Part shown: piece by piece, positions 34,343 through 41,998 of the stretch
Layout of the letters: each line of letters opens with the position of its first letter
Numbering within the stretch: the stretch's first letter is position 1
Source of the DNA: Anaerocolumna sp. AGMB13020
GTDB taxonomy: Bacteria; Bacillota; Clostridia; Lachnospirales; Lachnospiraceae
Assembly: GCF_033100115.1 (NCBI RefSeq)
Contig: NZ_CP136910.1
Span: 4,777,001-4,841,000, forward strand
Direction of reading: 5' to 3'
Length of the DNA stretch: 64,000 nucleotides
The notes under the pieces: generated by a model
Seen by the model: only the letters and a program-made list of their open reading frames with translations
What the model was told of the DNA's origin: nothing
The model's database searches: none
Program-made: the position numbers and the translations under genes

Positions 34343-35098
34343 ATGGAAGGTAAAAATAAGGATTTCAATATAAATGAAATGAAGCAGGGGTATTCTTACT
34401 TGGAAGAAGAGGGCAAATATACCTGCAGTTATTGTCAAAAGGAGTTTTACAAGGGTGAGGTATATCCTATCGGTGAACGTTTTTATGAGGCACAAAAAGG
34501 AGCTATGCTTCATGTACACATGGAGCATGGAAAACCTTTTGAGCTTCTTTTGCAGTCAGACAGCAAGTATCTGACTTTGACCGATAATCAGAAGCAGATA
34601 TTAACCCTGTTAGAAGCAGGGCTTAGTGATAACGAAATTGCGAAACAGCTGGGGGTTACACCCTCTACCGTAAGACACCAGAAATTTATGTTCCGGGAAA
34701 AAGCAAAGCAGGCAAAAATGTTTCTGGCAGTATACGAGCTGGCGCAGGAACATAATACGGGCGGAGACAGGCTGGTCCCAATTCACTCAAAGGCAAAAAT
34801 GGTGGATGACAGATACATTACGACGGAAGAGGAAAAAGAGAAGATACTGGAAACTGCCTTCTCCTCGCTTAATCCTTTGAAGTTAAAGCATTTTCCGGCC
34901 AAAGAAAAGAAAAAAATCGTCATACTAAAAAAGATAACCGAATCCTTTTCCGTAGGCAAACGTTATAAGGAAAAAGAGCTTAATCAGATTCTAAAAGAGA
35001 TCTATGACGACTACCCTACTCTTAGGAGATACATGATAGAATACGGTTTTATGGGCAGAACCGATGACTGCAGGGAATATTGGTTAACGCAGGGATAA
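34343..35098 (+). CDS. LuxR-type HTH protein with DUF2087 domain
   Basis: A 251-residue putative transcription regulator, start at 34343 after GAAAGGA. The N-terminal segment has a Cys/His pattern (YTCSYCQKEF, then LHVHMEHG) that may bind zinc. A LuxR/GerE-like helix-turn-helix follows at ~85-140 (LTDNQKQILTLLEAGLSDNE, LGVTPSTVRHQ). The C-terminal ~80 residues are a DUF2087 domain (KLKHFPAKEKKKIVIL, then KELNQILKEIYDDY). DUF2087 proteins are widespread in Firmicutes and their ligands are unknown. The neighbouring gene carries a second DUF2087 copy. The promoter with an overlapping palindrome upstream suggests autoregulation or control by another repressor. Confidence 0.8.
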   Translation: MEGKNKDFNINEMKQGYSYLEEEGKYTCSYCQKEFYKGEVYPIGERFYEAQKGAMLHVHMEHGKPFELLLQSDSKYLTLTDNQKQILTLLEAGLSDNEIAKQLGVTPSTVRHQKFMFREKAKQAKMFLAVYELAQEHNTGGDRLVPIHSKAKMVDDRYITTEEEKEKILETAFSSLNPLKLKHFPAKEKKKIVILKKITESFSVGKRYKEKELNQILKEIYDDYPTLRRYMIEYGFMGRTDDCREYWLTQG

Positions 35099-35186
35099 TT
35101 TTATAATGAAGGCTGTTTTGAGAGAATTTCACCACAAAGGAAGGAATACCAAATCAGAAATTATTACAGGAATGAAAGGGGATAAC

Positions 35187-35489
35187 ATGGAAGATAAAAT
35201 AAATAATAAATTAGAAATACCGGATAATTACAGGGAGATTATTAGTCAGTTCCTGGATGAGAAGCAGAGAATCAAAACATGGCCGGCTAAAAAGGATCGT
35301 AAGATTGCAGTTCTTTATTACCTCAGTGAAAAGTTTGAAGAAGAAGTTAAGTATACGGAAAAAGAAGTCAATGAGATTATTAAGAAGTGGCATACCTTTG
35401 AAGATTTTTTCCTGCTTCGCAGAGGACTTGTGGATATGAAATTTTTATTAAGGGCAAGGGATGGAAGTGTTTACTGGAAAGAAAAATAA
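35187..35489 (+). CDS. Stand-alone DUF2087 protein
   Basis: A 100-residue protein, start at 35187 after AAAGGGGA. It contains essentially one DUF2087 domain (IKTWPAKKDRKIAVLYYLSE, then YTEKEVNEIIKKWHTFED, then a final YW motif) without a DNA-binding segment. It is 88 bases after the HTH-DUF2087 gene and looks like a domain duplication. It may modulate its neighbour by hetero-association, which is inference only. Confidence 0.75.
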   Translation: MEDKINNKLEIPDNYREIISQFLDEKQRIKTWPAKKDRKIAVLYYLSEKFEEEVKYTEKEVNEIIKKWHTFEDFFLLRRGLVDMKFLLRARDGSVYWKEK

Positions 35490-35528
35490 CATGAAATAGT
35501 GGATTAAATATTCTCGTAAAAATGGTAC

Positions 35529-35557
35529 TTGTGCTTATATTTGATTTCGTATATAAT
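35529..35557 (+). promoter_or_regulatory. Promoter of the pyrK-pyrD-pyrE operon
   Basis: TTGTGC (35529-35534), a 17-base spacer and TATAAT (35552-35557), 38 bases before the pyrK start. Confidence 0.55.
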
Positions 35558-35594
35558 GTATGGGATTAAAAAATGGCACAGATGGGAGAAAACC

Positions 35595-36356
35595 ATGGCA
35601 ATTCAGAAACGAGCCCTAATAACATCCCAGGTGCAGATAGCACCTGGGATATTCAGTATGTGGTTAAAGGATGCAGAAATTGTGGCACAGGCGAAGCCCG
35701 GACAATTCTTATCCCTGTATTGTAACAATGAGGACAGGCTGCTTCCAAGGCCTATAAGCATCTGCGAGATCAATGCAGCAGAAGGCTCACTGCGGTTAGT
35801 TTACCGTGTGGCAGGGAAAGGCACGGAAGAGTTTTCTGCGCTTAAAAAGGGGGATACCCTTCAGGTATTGGGACCACTTGGCAATGGATTTCCCTTGGAG
35901 AAGAAGAAAGCCATTTTAATTGGAGGCGGAATTGGTATTCCTCCCATGCTAGAGCTGGCGAAACAGCTGGATTGCGAGAAAAGCATTGTCTTAGGATATC
36001 GGGATGTTACCTTTATGAATGATAATTTTCAGCCTTATGGAGAAGTATATCTGTCAACAGAGGATGGCAGCGATGGAGTAAAAGGCAATGTAATTGATGC
36101 CATCAGACGATATGGCTTAAAAGCTGACATTATTTATGCCTGCGGGCCAACGCCTATGTTAAAAGGGGTCAAAGCCTATGCAGAAGAACAAGGCATTGAA
36201 TGCTATTTATCTCTGGAAGAAAGAATGGCCTGCGGAATCGGAGCATGCCTTGCCTGTGTTTGTAAGACAAAAGAAAAGGATCATCATACCAATGTGCAGA
36301 ATACACGAATCTGCAAAGAGGGACCGGTATTTGCAAGCAGTGAAATTGAATTGTAG
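35595..36356 (+). CDS. pyrK: Dihydroorotate dehydrogenase electron transfer subunit
   Basis: A 253-residue FAD and [2Fe-2S] protein. The start at 35595 (GGGAG upstream) gives the expected length. The flavin motif LLPRPISIC is near residues 48-56, the NAD-binding [10 protein letters not shown] near 113-122, and the four cluster cysteines are in [11 protein letters not shown] and RICKEGPVF at the C-terminus. It passes electrons from PyrD to NAD+. It is encoded directly before pyrD, as in other class 1B systems. Confidence 0.95.
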   Translation: MAIQKRALITSQVQIAPGIFSMWLKDAEIVAQAKPGQFLSLYCNNEDRLLPRPISICEINAAEGSLRLVYRVAGKGTEEFSALKKGDTLQVLGPLGNGFPLEKKKAILIGGGIGIPPMLELAKQLDCEKSIVLGYRDVTFMNDNFQPYGEVYLSTEDGSDGVKGNVIDAIRRYGLKADIIYACGPTPMLKGVKAYAEEQGIECYLSLEERMACGIGACLACVCKTKEKDHHTNVQNTRICKEGPVFASSEIEL

Positions 36357-36388
36357 CATGTGTTGCGGCACACAGATGGGAGATAATT

Positions 36389-37297
36389 ATGTCAGATACA
36401 AAAGTAATCATAGCAGGTGTGGAATGGAAGAATCCCGTAACCACGGCCTCAGGTACCTTTGGCTCAGGAATGGAATTTGCTGATTTTGTTGATTTGAATA
36501 AACTGGGAGCGGTAACAACAAAAGGTGTATCTTATGAACCCTGGACCGGCAATCCGGTACCCAGAATTGCAGAGACTGGCAGCGGAATGCTCAATGCCAT
36601 CGGACTTCAGAATCCTGGTGTTGAGATGTTCATAAAAAGAGACCTTCCTTTTTTGAAACAATATGATACCAAGGTAATCGTTAATGTTTGCGGTAAAACC
36701 ACAGAGGATTATATCAAAGTTGTGGAAAGGCTTGGTGACAGTGAGGTTGATATGCTGGAAATCAACATCTCCTGCCCGAATGTCAAAGAAGGCGGAATTG
36801 CTTTTGGACAGAATTGTCTTGCTGTGGAGGACATTACAAAGGAAGTTAAGAAATATGCCAAACAGCCTGTAATAATGAAGCTAAGCCCCAATGTTACGGA
36901 TATCAGGGAAATGGCCAAAGCAGCAGAAGCAGGCGGTGCAGATGCCCTTTCATTAATTAACACCTTAACGGGAACCAAAGTTGACATTTATAAAAGAAAG
37001 TTCGTATTAGCCAATGAAACCGGTGGTTTGTCCGGACCTGCAGTTAAGCCTGTAGCCCTGCGAATGGTAAATCAGGTTGCAAGAACCGTTAAGATACCGG
37101 TTATTGGAATGGGTGGAATAATGAATAGTGAGGATGCTATTGAATTTCTTATGGCAGGTGCAACAGCTGTTGCAGTCGGTACAGCTAATTTCAGAAATCC
37201 TACAGCTACGGTAGAGGTTATAGAGGGAATCCATGAATTCCTGAATCAGCAGGGAATTTCCGAGGTAAAGGAAATCATAGGTTGTCTTAACAGATAA
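36389..37297 (+). CDS. pyrD: Dihydroorotate dehydrogenase, class 1B catalytic subunit
   Basis: A 302-residue FMN TIM barrel that oxidises dihydroorotate to orotate. GGGAGATAATT precedes the ATG. The catalytic Cys of class 1 enzymes is in [13 protein letters not shown], the substrate loop is NAIGLQNPG, and phosphate binding is in [12 protein letters not shown] Cys rather than Ser base, together with the adjacent PyrK, identifies the NAD-linked class 1B type. Confidence 0.97.
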   Translation: MSDTKVIIAGVEWKNPVTTASGTFGSGMEFADFVDLNKLGAVTTKGVSYEPWTGNPVPRIAETGSGMLNAIGLQNPGVEMFIKRDLPFLKQYDTKVIVNVCGKTTEDYIKVVERLGDSEVDMLEINISCPNVKEGGIAFGQNCLAVEDITKEVKKYAKQPVIMKLSPNVTDIREMAKAAEAGGADALSLINTLTGTKVDIYKRKFVLANETGGLSGPAVKPVALRMVNQVARTVKIPVIGMGGIMNSEDAIEFLMAGATAVAVGTANFRNPTATVEVIEGIHEFLNQQGISEVKEIIGCLNR

Positions 37298-37359
37298 GTT
37301 TAGGTTTAAGAAATATTAAACTATTTTTTGGCCGTCGCTGGCGGCGGAATGGAGGATAA

Positions 37360-38037
37360 ATGGAAAAGTATAAACAGGAATTTATAGAGTTTATGGTAGA
37401 CTGTGGTGTATTAAAATTCGGTGATTTTACAACAAAAAGCGGACGTAAGACCCCCTTTTTTATTAACGCAGGCTTTTATCGTACCGGTTCACAGTTAAGA
37501 AAATTAGGAGAGTATTACGCAAAAGCTATTGAAGCAGCTTTTGGACTTGATTTCGATGTTCTCTTTGGACCTGCCTACAAGGGAATACCTCTGAGTGTGG
37601 CAGCCTCTATGGCAATCAGTGAATTCTATCATACGGACATTCGCTATTGTTCCAACCGAAAGGAAGTAAAAGACCACGGAGATACAGGAATACTGCTTGG
37701 AAGCCCTATCTATGATAAGGACAAAGTCATCATAATTGAAGATGTTACCACCGCAGGTACTTCTATAGGTGAAACAATGCCTATATTAAAAGCGCAAGGT
37801 GAGGTATCTGTATTGGGCCTGGTAGTTTCGGTGGATCGTATGGAAAGAGGCCAAGGTGAGAAGAGTGCTCTTTCTGAAATTGAGGAAGTGTATGGTATCA
37901 AAACAACTTCTATTGTAACCATGGAAGAAGTAGTTGAACATTTATACAATAAGCCTTATAATGGAAATATCATAATAGATGATGCTCTAAAAAATGCGAT
38001 TGATGCATATTATAAGCAATATGGAGCCAGCTGTTAA
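37360..38037 (+). CDS. pyrE: Orotate phosphoribosyltransferase
   Basis: A 225-residue type I PRTase that joins orotate to PRPP giving OMP. GGAGG lies before the ATG. The PRPP loop is VIIIEDVTTAGTSI, the flexible catalytic loop contains NRKEVKDHGD, and the pyrophosphate loop FGPAYKGIPL is present. It closes the pyrK-pyrD-pyrE unit. Confidence 0.97.
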   Translation: MEKYKQEFIEFMVDCGVLKFGDFTTKSGRKTPFFINAGFYRTGSQLRKLGEYYAKAIEAAFGLDFDVLFGPAYKGIPLSVAASMAISEFYHTDIRYCSNRKEVKDHGDTGILLGSPIYDKDKVIIIEDVTTAGTSIGETMPILKAQGEVSVLGLVVSVDRMERGQGEKSALSEIEEVYGIKTTSIVTMEEVVEHLYNKPYNGNIIIDDALKNAIDAYYKQYGASC

Positions 38038-38090
38038 GTAATGTAAGTATAAGAGAAAGGGCTGCAACAGGCAGCGGTCAGGAGTCGGAT

Positions 38091-38243
38091 ATGAGTGAAA
38101 AAATCTATACTACCATGAAATCAGTAGGTGTAGGAAATATTGTAATAGGAATTCTTCTCATAGTCACTGGTATTACCAGCGGTGTCCTAGTGATTGTTAA
38201 CGGCAGCAGATTACTAAGGAAAAAATCAGAGATTCTATTTTAA
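38091..38243 (+). CDS. 50-residue single-pass membrane protein
   Basis: A short frame with CAGGAG before its ATG. The product (MSEKIYTTMKSVGVGN, then a long hydrophobic helix IVIGILLIVTGITSGVLVIV, then NGSRLLRKKSEILF) has one membrane segment and a positively charged tail. It lies 53 bases after pyrE and before a good terminator, so it is the last gene of the pyr transcript. I do not recognise a named family; this topology is common among small clostridial membrane proteins. Confidence 0.6.
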   Translation: MSEKIYTTMKSVGVGNIVIGILLIVTGITSGVLVIVNGSRLLRKKSEILF

Positions 38244-38285
38244 ATGAACAGAGACTAAAAGCATAAGTACTCAGATGCACTCTGG

Positions 38286-38327
38286 AAAGACCTCCATGGC
38301 ACAGAAGCCTTTGGGAGGTCTTTTTTT
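38286..38327 (+). terminator. Terminator of the pyr operon
   Basis: AAAGACCTCC and GGAGGTCTTT form a 10-bp stem followed by a run of seven Ts. Confidence 0.9.
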
Positions 38328-38536
38328 AAAAATTTCTAAAAAGCACTTTACATTTACAAAAATTTCATTTATTATTAAGAATATCTTAAGTTCTATTTTT
38401 CATTTTTTCTATTTTAATCATAAGAATTCCTTCAAGCGAGGTGGTAGATAATATGAGTTGATGAAGCGGTTGTATTTTGGCATACCGTTTAATTTATATG
38501 CCATAAAATAAAGTTATTTTGTTCAGCAATATTGAG

Positions 38537-38614
38537 AGCCGGCTTACGACATCCAGGGTATGAAGGGTATCAGCGAACAGGGATAAATCCTGATAGGCAA
38601 GAAAGAGGTCGGTT
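38537..38614 (+). ncRNA. Structured leader of the Tad-like operon (unclassified)
   Basis: AGCCGGC (38537-38543) can pair with GTCGGTT (38608-38614). Inside, TATCAG (38568-38573) pairs with CTGATA (38590-38595), or alternatively CAGG pairs with CCTG in the same segment. The element ends ~30 bases before the first gene. A c-di-GMP riboswitch would be a natural regulator of such an operon, but neither the type I nor the type II consensus is present. The rest of 38328-38646 holds only a two-codon frame and AT-rich DNA. Confidence 0.35.
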
Positions 38615-38646
38615 GAAAACCAAAAAGACTGCGAATGGAGGTTAAC

Positions 38647-39576
38647 ATGAAAATTGCTTTTTGGAGCAGTGCCAAGGGGAGTAATGGTGTGACCAGTAAT
38701 TTGGCCTGTGTCAGTATTGCTATGGTCTTTGAGAAATCGGTTAAAACCATATTGTTAGAAAATCATTATCAGAAAAAAACACTGGCAGATATGCTTATTC
38801 ACAGGCAAGAGAAACGGAAGAACAGAAATACTCTTAACGTTAGCAGATATAAAGGCCTTGAGCATGTAATCAATCAATTGTCAAAAAACAGGTACAACAG
38901 ATATTTTAATTATACAGCTGTGGATGCGGAGGAAAAACCGGACAACCAGCTTTGGGTGTTAAGAGATTCAATAGGTGGACACACCTACCTTACATTAAAA
39001 GAAGATGAAAAGCTAATAAAAGAAGCTTCTTTCGAAATTCTGATTAATTCTTTATACTATCTCCCAATTGGGAATCAAATCAATGAGTTTGTCTTTGACT
39101 ATATCCTAAATGAAAATATTCTGAAAATTCTATGGGCAAGTGAGATTTTTGCAGGTTATACCTTTATTGACACTTCTAACATTAATCATATGAGTTCTAA
39201 GATCATATTGGATAAAGCAGACCTCGTAGTGGTAAATCTGATACAGGAAGATGATCTACTCGACCAGTTCTTTCGAAATTATTCTTCTTTACTTTCAAAG
39301 AGTATTATTCTGTTAAGTGAGTTTCACTACAATTCTCTAAAATCAGATACACTTCCGGGAAAATATCCTATTCATACTTCAAAAATTATCCCTATTCCCT
39401 ATAACATGGAATATCATCAGGCCATACAGCAAGGTACAATCGTAGAATTTATGACACGTAATTACGGCTGTAAGAAAGACAACCCCAATTATGAGTTTAT
39501 CAGGGCAGTAAAACGGGTGGTATTTGTAATTCACGAAGAATTAGATAACAGAAAGAAAGGATTAGTGAATGAGTAA
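38647..39576 (+). CDS. MinD/CpaE-like protein 1 without P-loop lysine
   Basis: A 309-residue protein, GGAGG before the ATG. It begins with a deviant Walker A region, AKGSNGVTSN (residues 9-18): the signature lysine K10 is kept but the phosphate-binding GK(S/T) lysine is replaced by V15. A Walker B-like Asp follows in FIDTSN. The fold suggests a ParA/MinD-type protein related to CpaE/TadZ, which positions Tad machines. Nucleotide hydrolysis is doubtful. It opens a nine-gene operon with ATG/TGA overlaps, and two further degenerate paralogues are encoded just downstream. Confidence 0.7.
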   Translation: MKIAFWSSAKGSNGVTSNLACVSIAMVFEKSVKTILLENHYQKKTLADMLIHRQEKRKNRNTLNVSRYKGLEHVINQLSKNRYNRYFNYTAVDAEEKPDNQLWVLRDSIGGHTYLTLKEDEKLIKEASFEILINSLYYLPIGNQINEFVFDYILNENILKILWASEIFAGYTFIDTSNINHMSSKIILDKADLVVVNLIQEDDLLDQFFRNYSSLLSKSIILLSEFHYNSLKSDTLPGKYPIHTSKIIPIPYNMEYHQAIQQGTIVEFMTRNYGCKKDNPNYEFIRAVKRVVFVIHEELDNRKKGLVNE

Positions 39577-40537
39577 AAGATTAAAAAGGCCACTTACCGG
39601 AAAGGAAATCACAAAACGCGTTGCTGCAGGACTTTTATGTGTGATATTGCCTGCAGGTATCTTTACCGGATATTTAAAAGTGAAGAGTATTTATGAACAC
39701 CGGATTGAAATAATGTCGGAGGTTTTACAGCAGAATACGGTAACAGTATATGAAGCAACTGCTGAGATCAAAGCCGGAGACATAATAACCGGAACCACGG
39801 TGACGGCTGTGAAGACTTTATCAGGGCAGGATATGAGTTATTTTATGACTGAAACGGATATAGGACATAAAGCACTTATAGATATCCCGGCTGGGACACA
39901 TATTCTTAAGAATATGATAACAGATGAAGTTATGGGCGATAGTAAGAGGGAGGTGGAGCTGTCTCTTAATCTGGCAGGGGAGAATATAAAAGAAGGGGAT
40001 TATGCTGACCTTCGTCTGCGTTATCCAAACGGTGAAGATTATATTGTTATCAGCAAGAGCTGTATCAGCCGGATTGACACGGAGAAAGGATATCTATATC
40101 TGAACCTGTCACCGGATGAAATACATCTGATATCTTCTGCTTTTGTAGATTGTTTTCTAAAGGCAGGTACTTATTTATACACCACAAAATATATTGCGGC
40201 CTCTTATCAGAAGCCCTCTTTTGTTACCTATACTCCTAACCAGGATGTGCTAAATCTGATACGGCAAGATCCCAATGTATTGGAAGCAGCCAGAGATTAC
40301 CTGTTTGAAGGAAAGCGTACAGGTCTGGAAGAAAGGCTGGAAACCTATTATGAAAATTATCGCAGTACCCAGGATAAAGCAACTGATAAGGAGATATATA
40401 ACAACGAAGCTGCAGACGCTTACCAGTACATAACAGGGAAAGAGAGCGCTTCTGATGGAATAGAGTATCTGGAGGAAGTCAGTGGAGGAGAGGAGTATCA
40501 GGTAGGGGACAGTTATGAGGTAGAGTATGCAGAATGA
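39569..40537 (+). CDS. CpaB/RcpC-like SAF-domain membrane protein
   Basis: A 322-residue protein whose start overlaps the preceding stop by 8 bases. One membrane helix (residues ~17-37) is followed by a SAF domain (~57-115, containing TAEIKAGDIITGTTVTAVK and DIPAGTHILKN) and the RcpC-like beta-rich part. The C-terminal ~60 residues are acidic and probably disordered. CpaB/RcpC proteins assemble around the base of Tad pili in Gram-negatives. Here, in a bacterium without outer membrane, it probably sits at the outer face of the membrane or in the cell wall. Confidence 0.75.
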   Translation: MSKRLKRPLTGKEITKRVAAGLLCVILPAGIFTGYLKVKSIYEHRIEIMSEVLQQNTVTVYEATAEIKAGDIITGTTVTAVKTLSGQDMSYFMTETDIGHKALIDIPAGTHILKNMITDEVMGDSKREVELSLNLAGENIKEGDYADLRLRYPNGEDYIVISKSCISRIDTEKGYLYLNLSPDEIHLISSAFVDCFLKAGTYLYTTKYIAASYQKPSFVTYTPNQDVLNLIRQDPNVLEAARDYLFEGKRTGLEERLETYYENYRSTQDKATDKEIYNNEAADAYQYITGKESASDGIEYLEEVSGGEEYQVGDSYEVEYAE

Positions 40538-41183
40538 AAAGAAAATTTTAGGGTTTGCAGGAATCTACAGCTATGACCTGATATTTTATCTGGCTGTATT
40601 TTTAAGTGCTCTGGATAAAAAGGTATTGCTTGTGGATAATGCGCCTTATAAAGCATTGAGTGATTGTATGCCAATACCAAAAGGAATGGAAGAAGATATA
40701 CTGTCCTGCTCTGAAAGACTTGAACTGTGCAAAGACACAGAGATTGAAAGCGTATATGACGAGTATGACTATATACTGATAGATTTTGGGATGAATCTAA
40801 ACCATAAAGATATCCTGCATAGTGATTACCGTTTCCTGGTTACAGACACACGAATACATAATCTTAACGCCTTAAAGGCATTTAGCAAAAATAATCAGGA
40901 CTATTACCTGCTGGTCAGAGATATAGTGAAAGGAATAAATGAAACGTACCTGCCTATGTTATTGGAACACAAAGGACTTCGGGGGAAGAAGAACTACTAT
41001 TTATATCTGAATGAAACAGACATTGAAGCTGGTAGTGTATTGCAGTATTACCACAGTTTTAATTATAAGAAACTCTCTCCGGAGATTAAGCTGCTGCTAA
41101 AAGAGCTCCTCTTTGAAATAAGAATTACAGATCTCAAAGCGATAAAGGAAGCCACAAAGAAAATAAGAAAAGGAGGGATTTGA
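40527..41183 (+). CDS. MinD/CpaE-like protein 2, severely degenerate
   Basis: A 218-residue protein with GAGG before the ATG and an 11-base overlap with the previous gene. The N-terminus keeps the strand-loop-helix shape of a ParA fold (KILGFAGIYSYDLIFYLAVF), but no residue of the Walker A motif is left. A Walker B-like Asp persists in YILIDFGM and the switch strand VLLVDNA is recognisable. It is probably a scaffold subunit that pairs with its neighbours. Recognition is structural in feel and less certain than for the other two copies. Confidence 0.6.
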   Translation: MQNEKKILGFAGIYSYDLIFYLAVFLSALDKKVLLVDNAPYKALSDCMPIPKGMEEDILSCSERLELCKDTEIESVYDEYDYILIDFGMNLNHKDILHSDYRFLVTDTRIHNLNALKAFSKNNQDYYLLVRDIVKGINETYLPMLLEHKGLRGKKNYYLYLNETDIEAGSVLQYYHSFNYKKLSPEIKLLLKELLFEIRITDLKAIKEATKKIRKGGI

Positions 41184-41998
41184 TGCATGTGGTTTTTTGG
41201 AGCCCGGTAACCGGTCAGACGGGCACAACCTCTTCTTTGGCAGCTATAGCCCTGTCGGCAGTATATCAAAGTAAGAAAAGGGTGCTGCTGACACAGACAC
41301 ATTATGGTAGCAGAGAGTTGGAAGAGCTTCTCCTTGGCAGCAATCAGAGAGAAGAAATATATCAGAATATCGGCTTAGATTCTTTGATAAGGCTTATCAG
41401 GACTCATAGCCAGACTCTTGGAACTGAAGCAGTACAGATTATGAAGGATTATATTATGAGTCTTGGCAAAGGAGGAATTGATTTGTTATGCGGTACCAGA
41501 AAGCCTGAGGAAACGGAACAGGAGGAGCTGTTAAAATATCTGCCCTTTATTTATAGCAGATTAGAGGAAGAATATGATTTAATACTCACAGATACATCCT
41601 TTGGAAATAACAGACTATCACAGCAGCTGTGGATGGAAGCAGATATACTTGCTGTGACATTGAATCAGAATGTATCCATCATAAGGAGTACCCTTAAGGA
41701 ATATCAATTTCCGCTGGAAAAGACAATCTTTATTCTTAATAATTATCATCGCGATTCTGCATATAACCTGAGAAATCTTGAAAAACAATATAAAGAATTG
41801 AAAGGCAGACTGTATGCTATTCCACATTTGACTGCTTTTATGGATGCAGTTTCTGACAGGGATTTAATAGATTTTTATTTAAAGAATATGTCCATAAGTA
41901 AGCAAGGGGAAAGAGAAGCTTTCTTTCTTAGGGTTATAAAACTGACAGAAGTGTTACTTAAGGAGCGGGGCAGGGGAGGTAAGGGGGATGTTATTTAA
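41183..41998 (+). CDS. MinD/CpaE-like protein 3 with GxxGTTS loop
   Basis: A 271-residue protein. The ATG at 41183 overlaps the previous TGA by one base and follows AGGAGGG. The loop VTGQTGTTSS (residues 9-18) keeps the glycines and Thr/Ser of a ParA Walker A but has T15 instead of lysine. The downstream Asp in LILTDTSFG is conserved. The layout is like CpaE-type proteins of clostridial Tad loci. Translational coupling to the preceding and following genes supports one complex. Confidence 0.7.
   Translation: MHVVFWSPVTGQTGTTSSLAAIALSAVYQSKKRVLLTQTHYGSRELEELLLGSNQREEIYQNIGLDSLIRLIRTHSQTLGTEAVQIMKDYIMSLGKGGIDLLCGTRKPEETEQEELLKYLPFIYSRLEEEYDLILTDTSFGNNRLSQQLWMEADILAVTLNQNVSIIRSTLKEYQFPLEKTIFILNNYHRDSAYNLRNLEKQYKELKGRLYAIPHLTAFMDAVSDRDLIDFYLKNMSISKQGEREAFFLRVIKLTEVLLKERGRGGKGDVI

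Noticed and set aside
38537..38614. c-di-GMP riboswitch before the Tad-like operon
   Set aside because: Neither the type I (GCAAAGCC-like) nor the type II consensus core is visible, so only an unclassified leader is reported.
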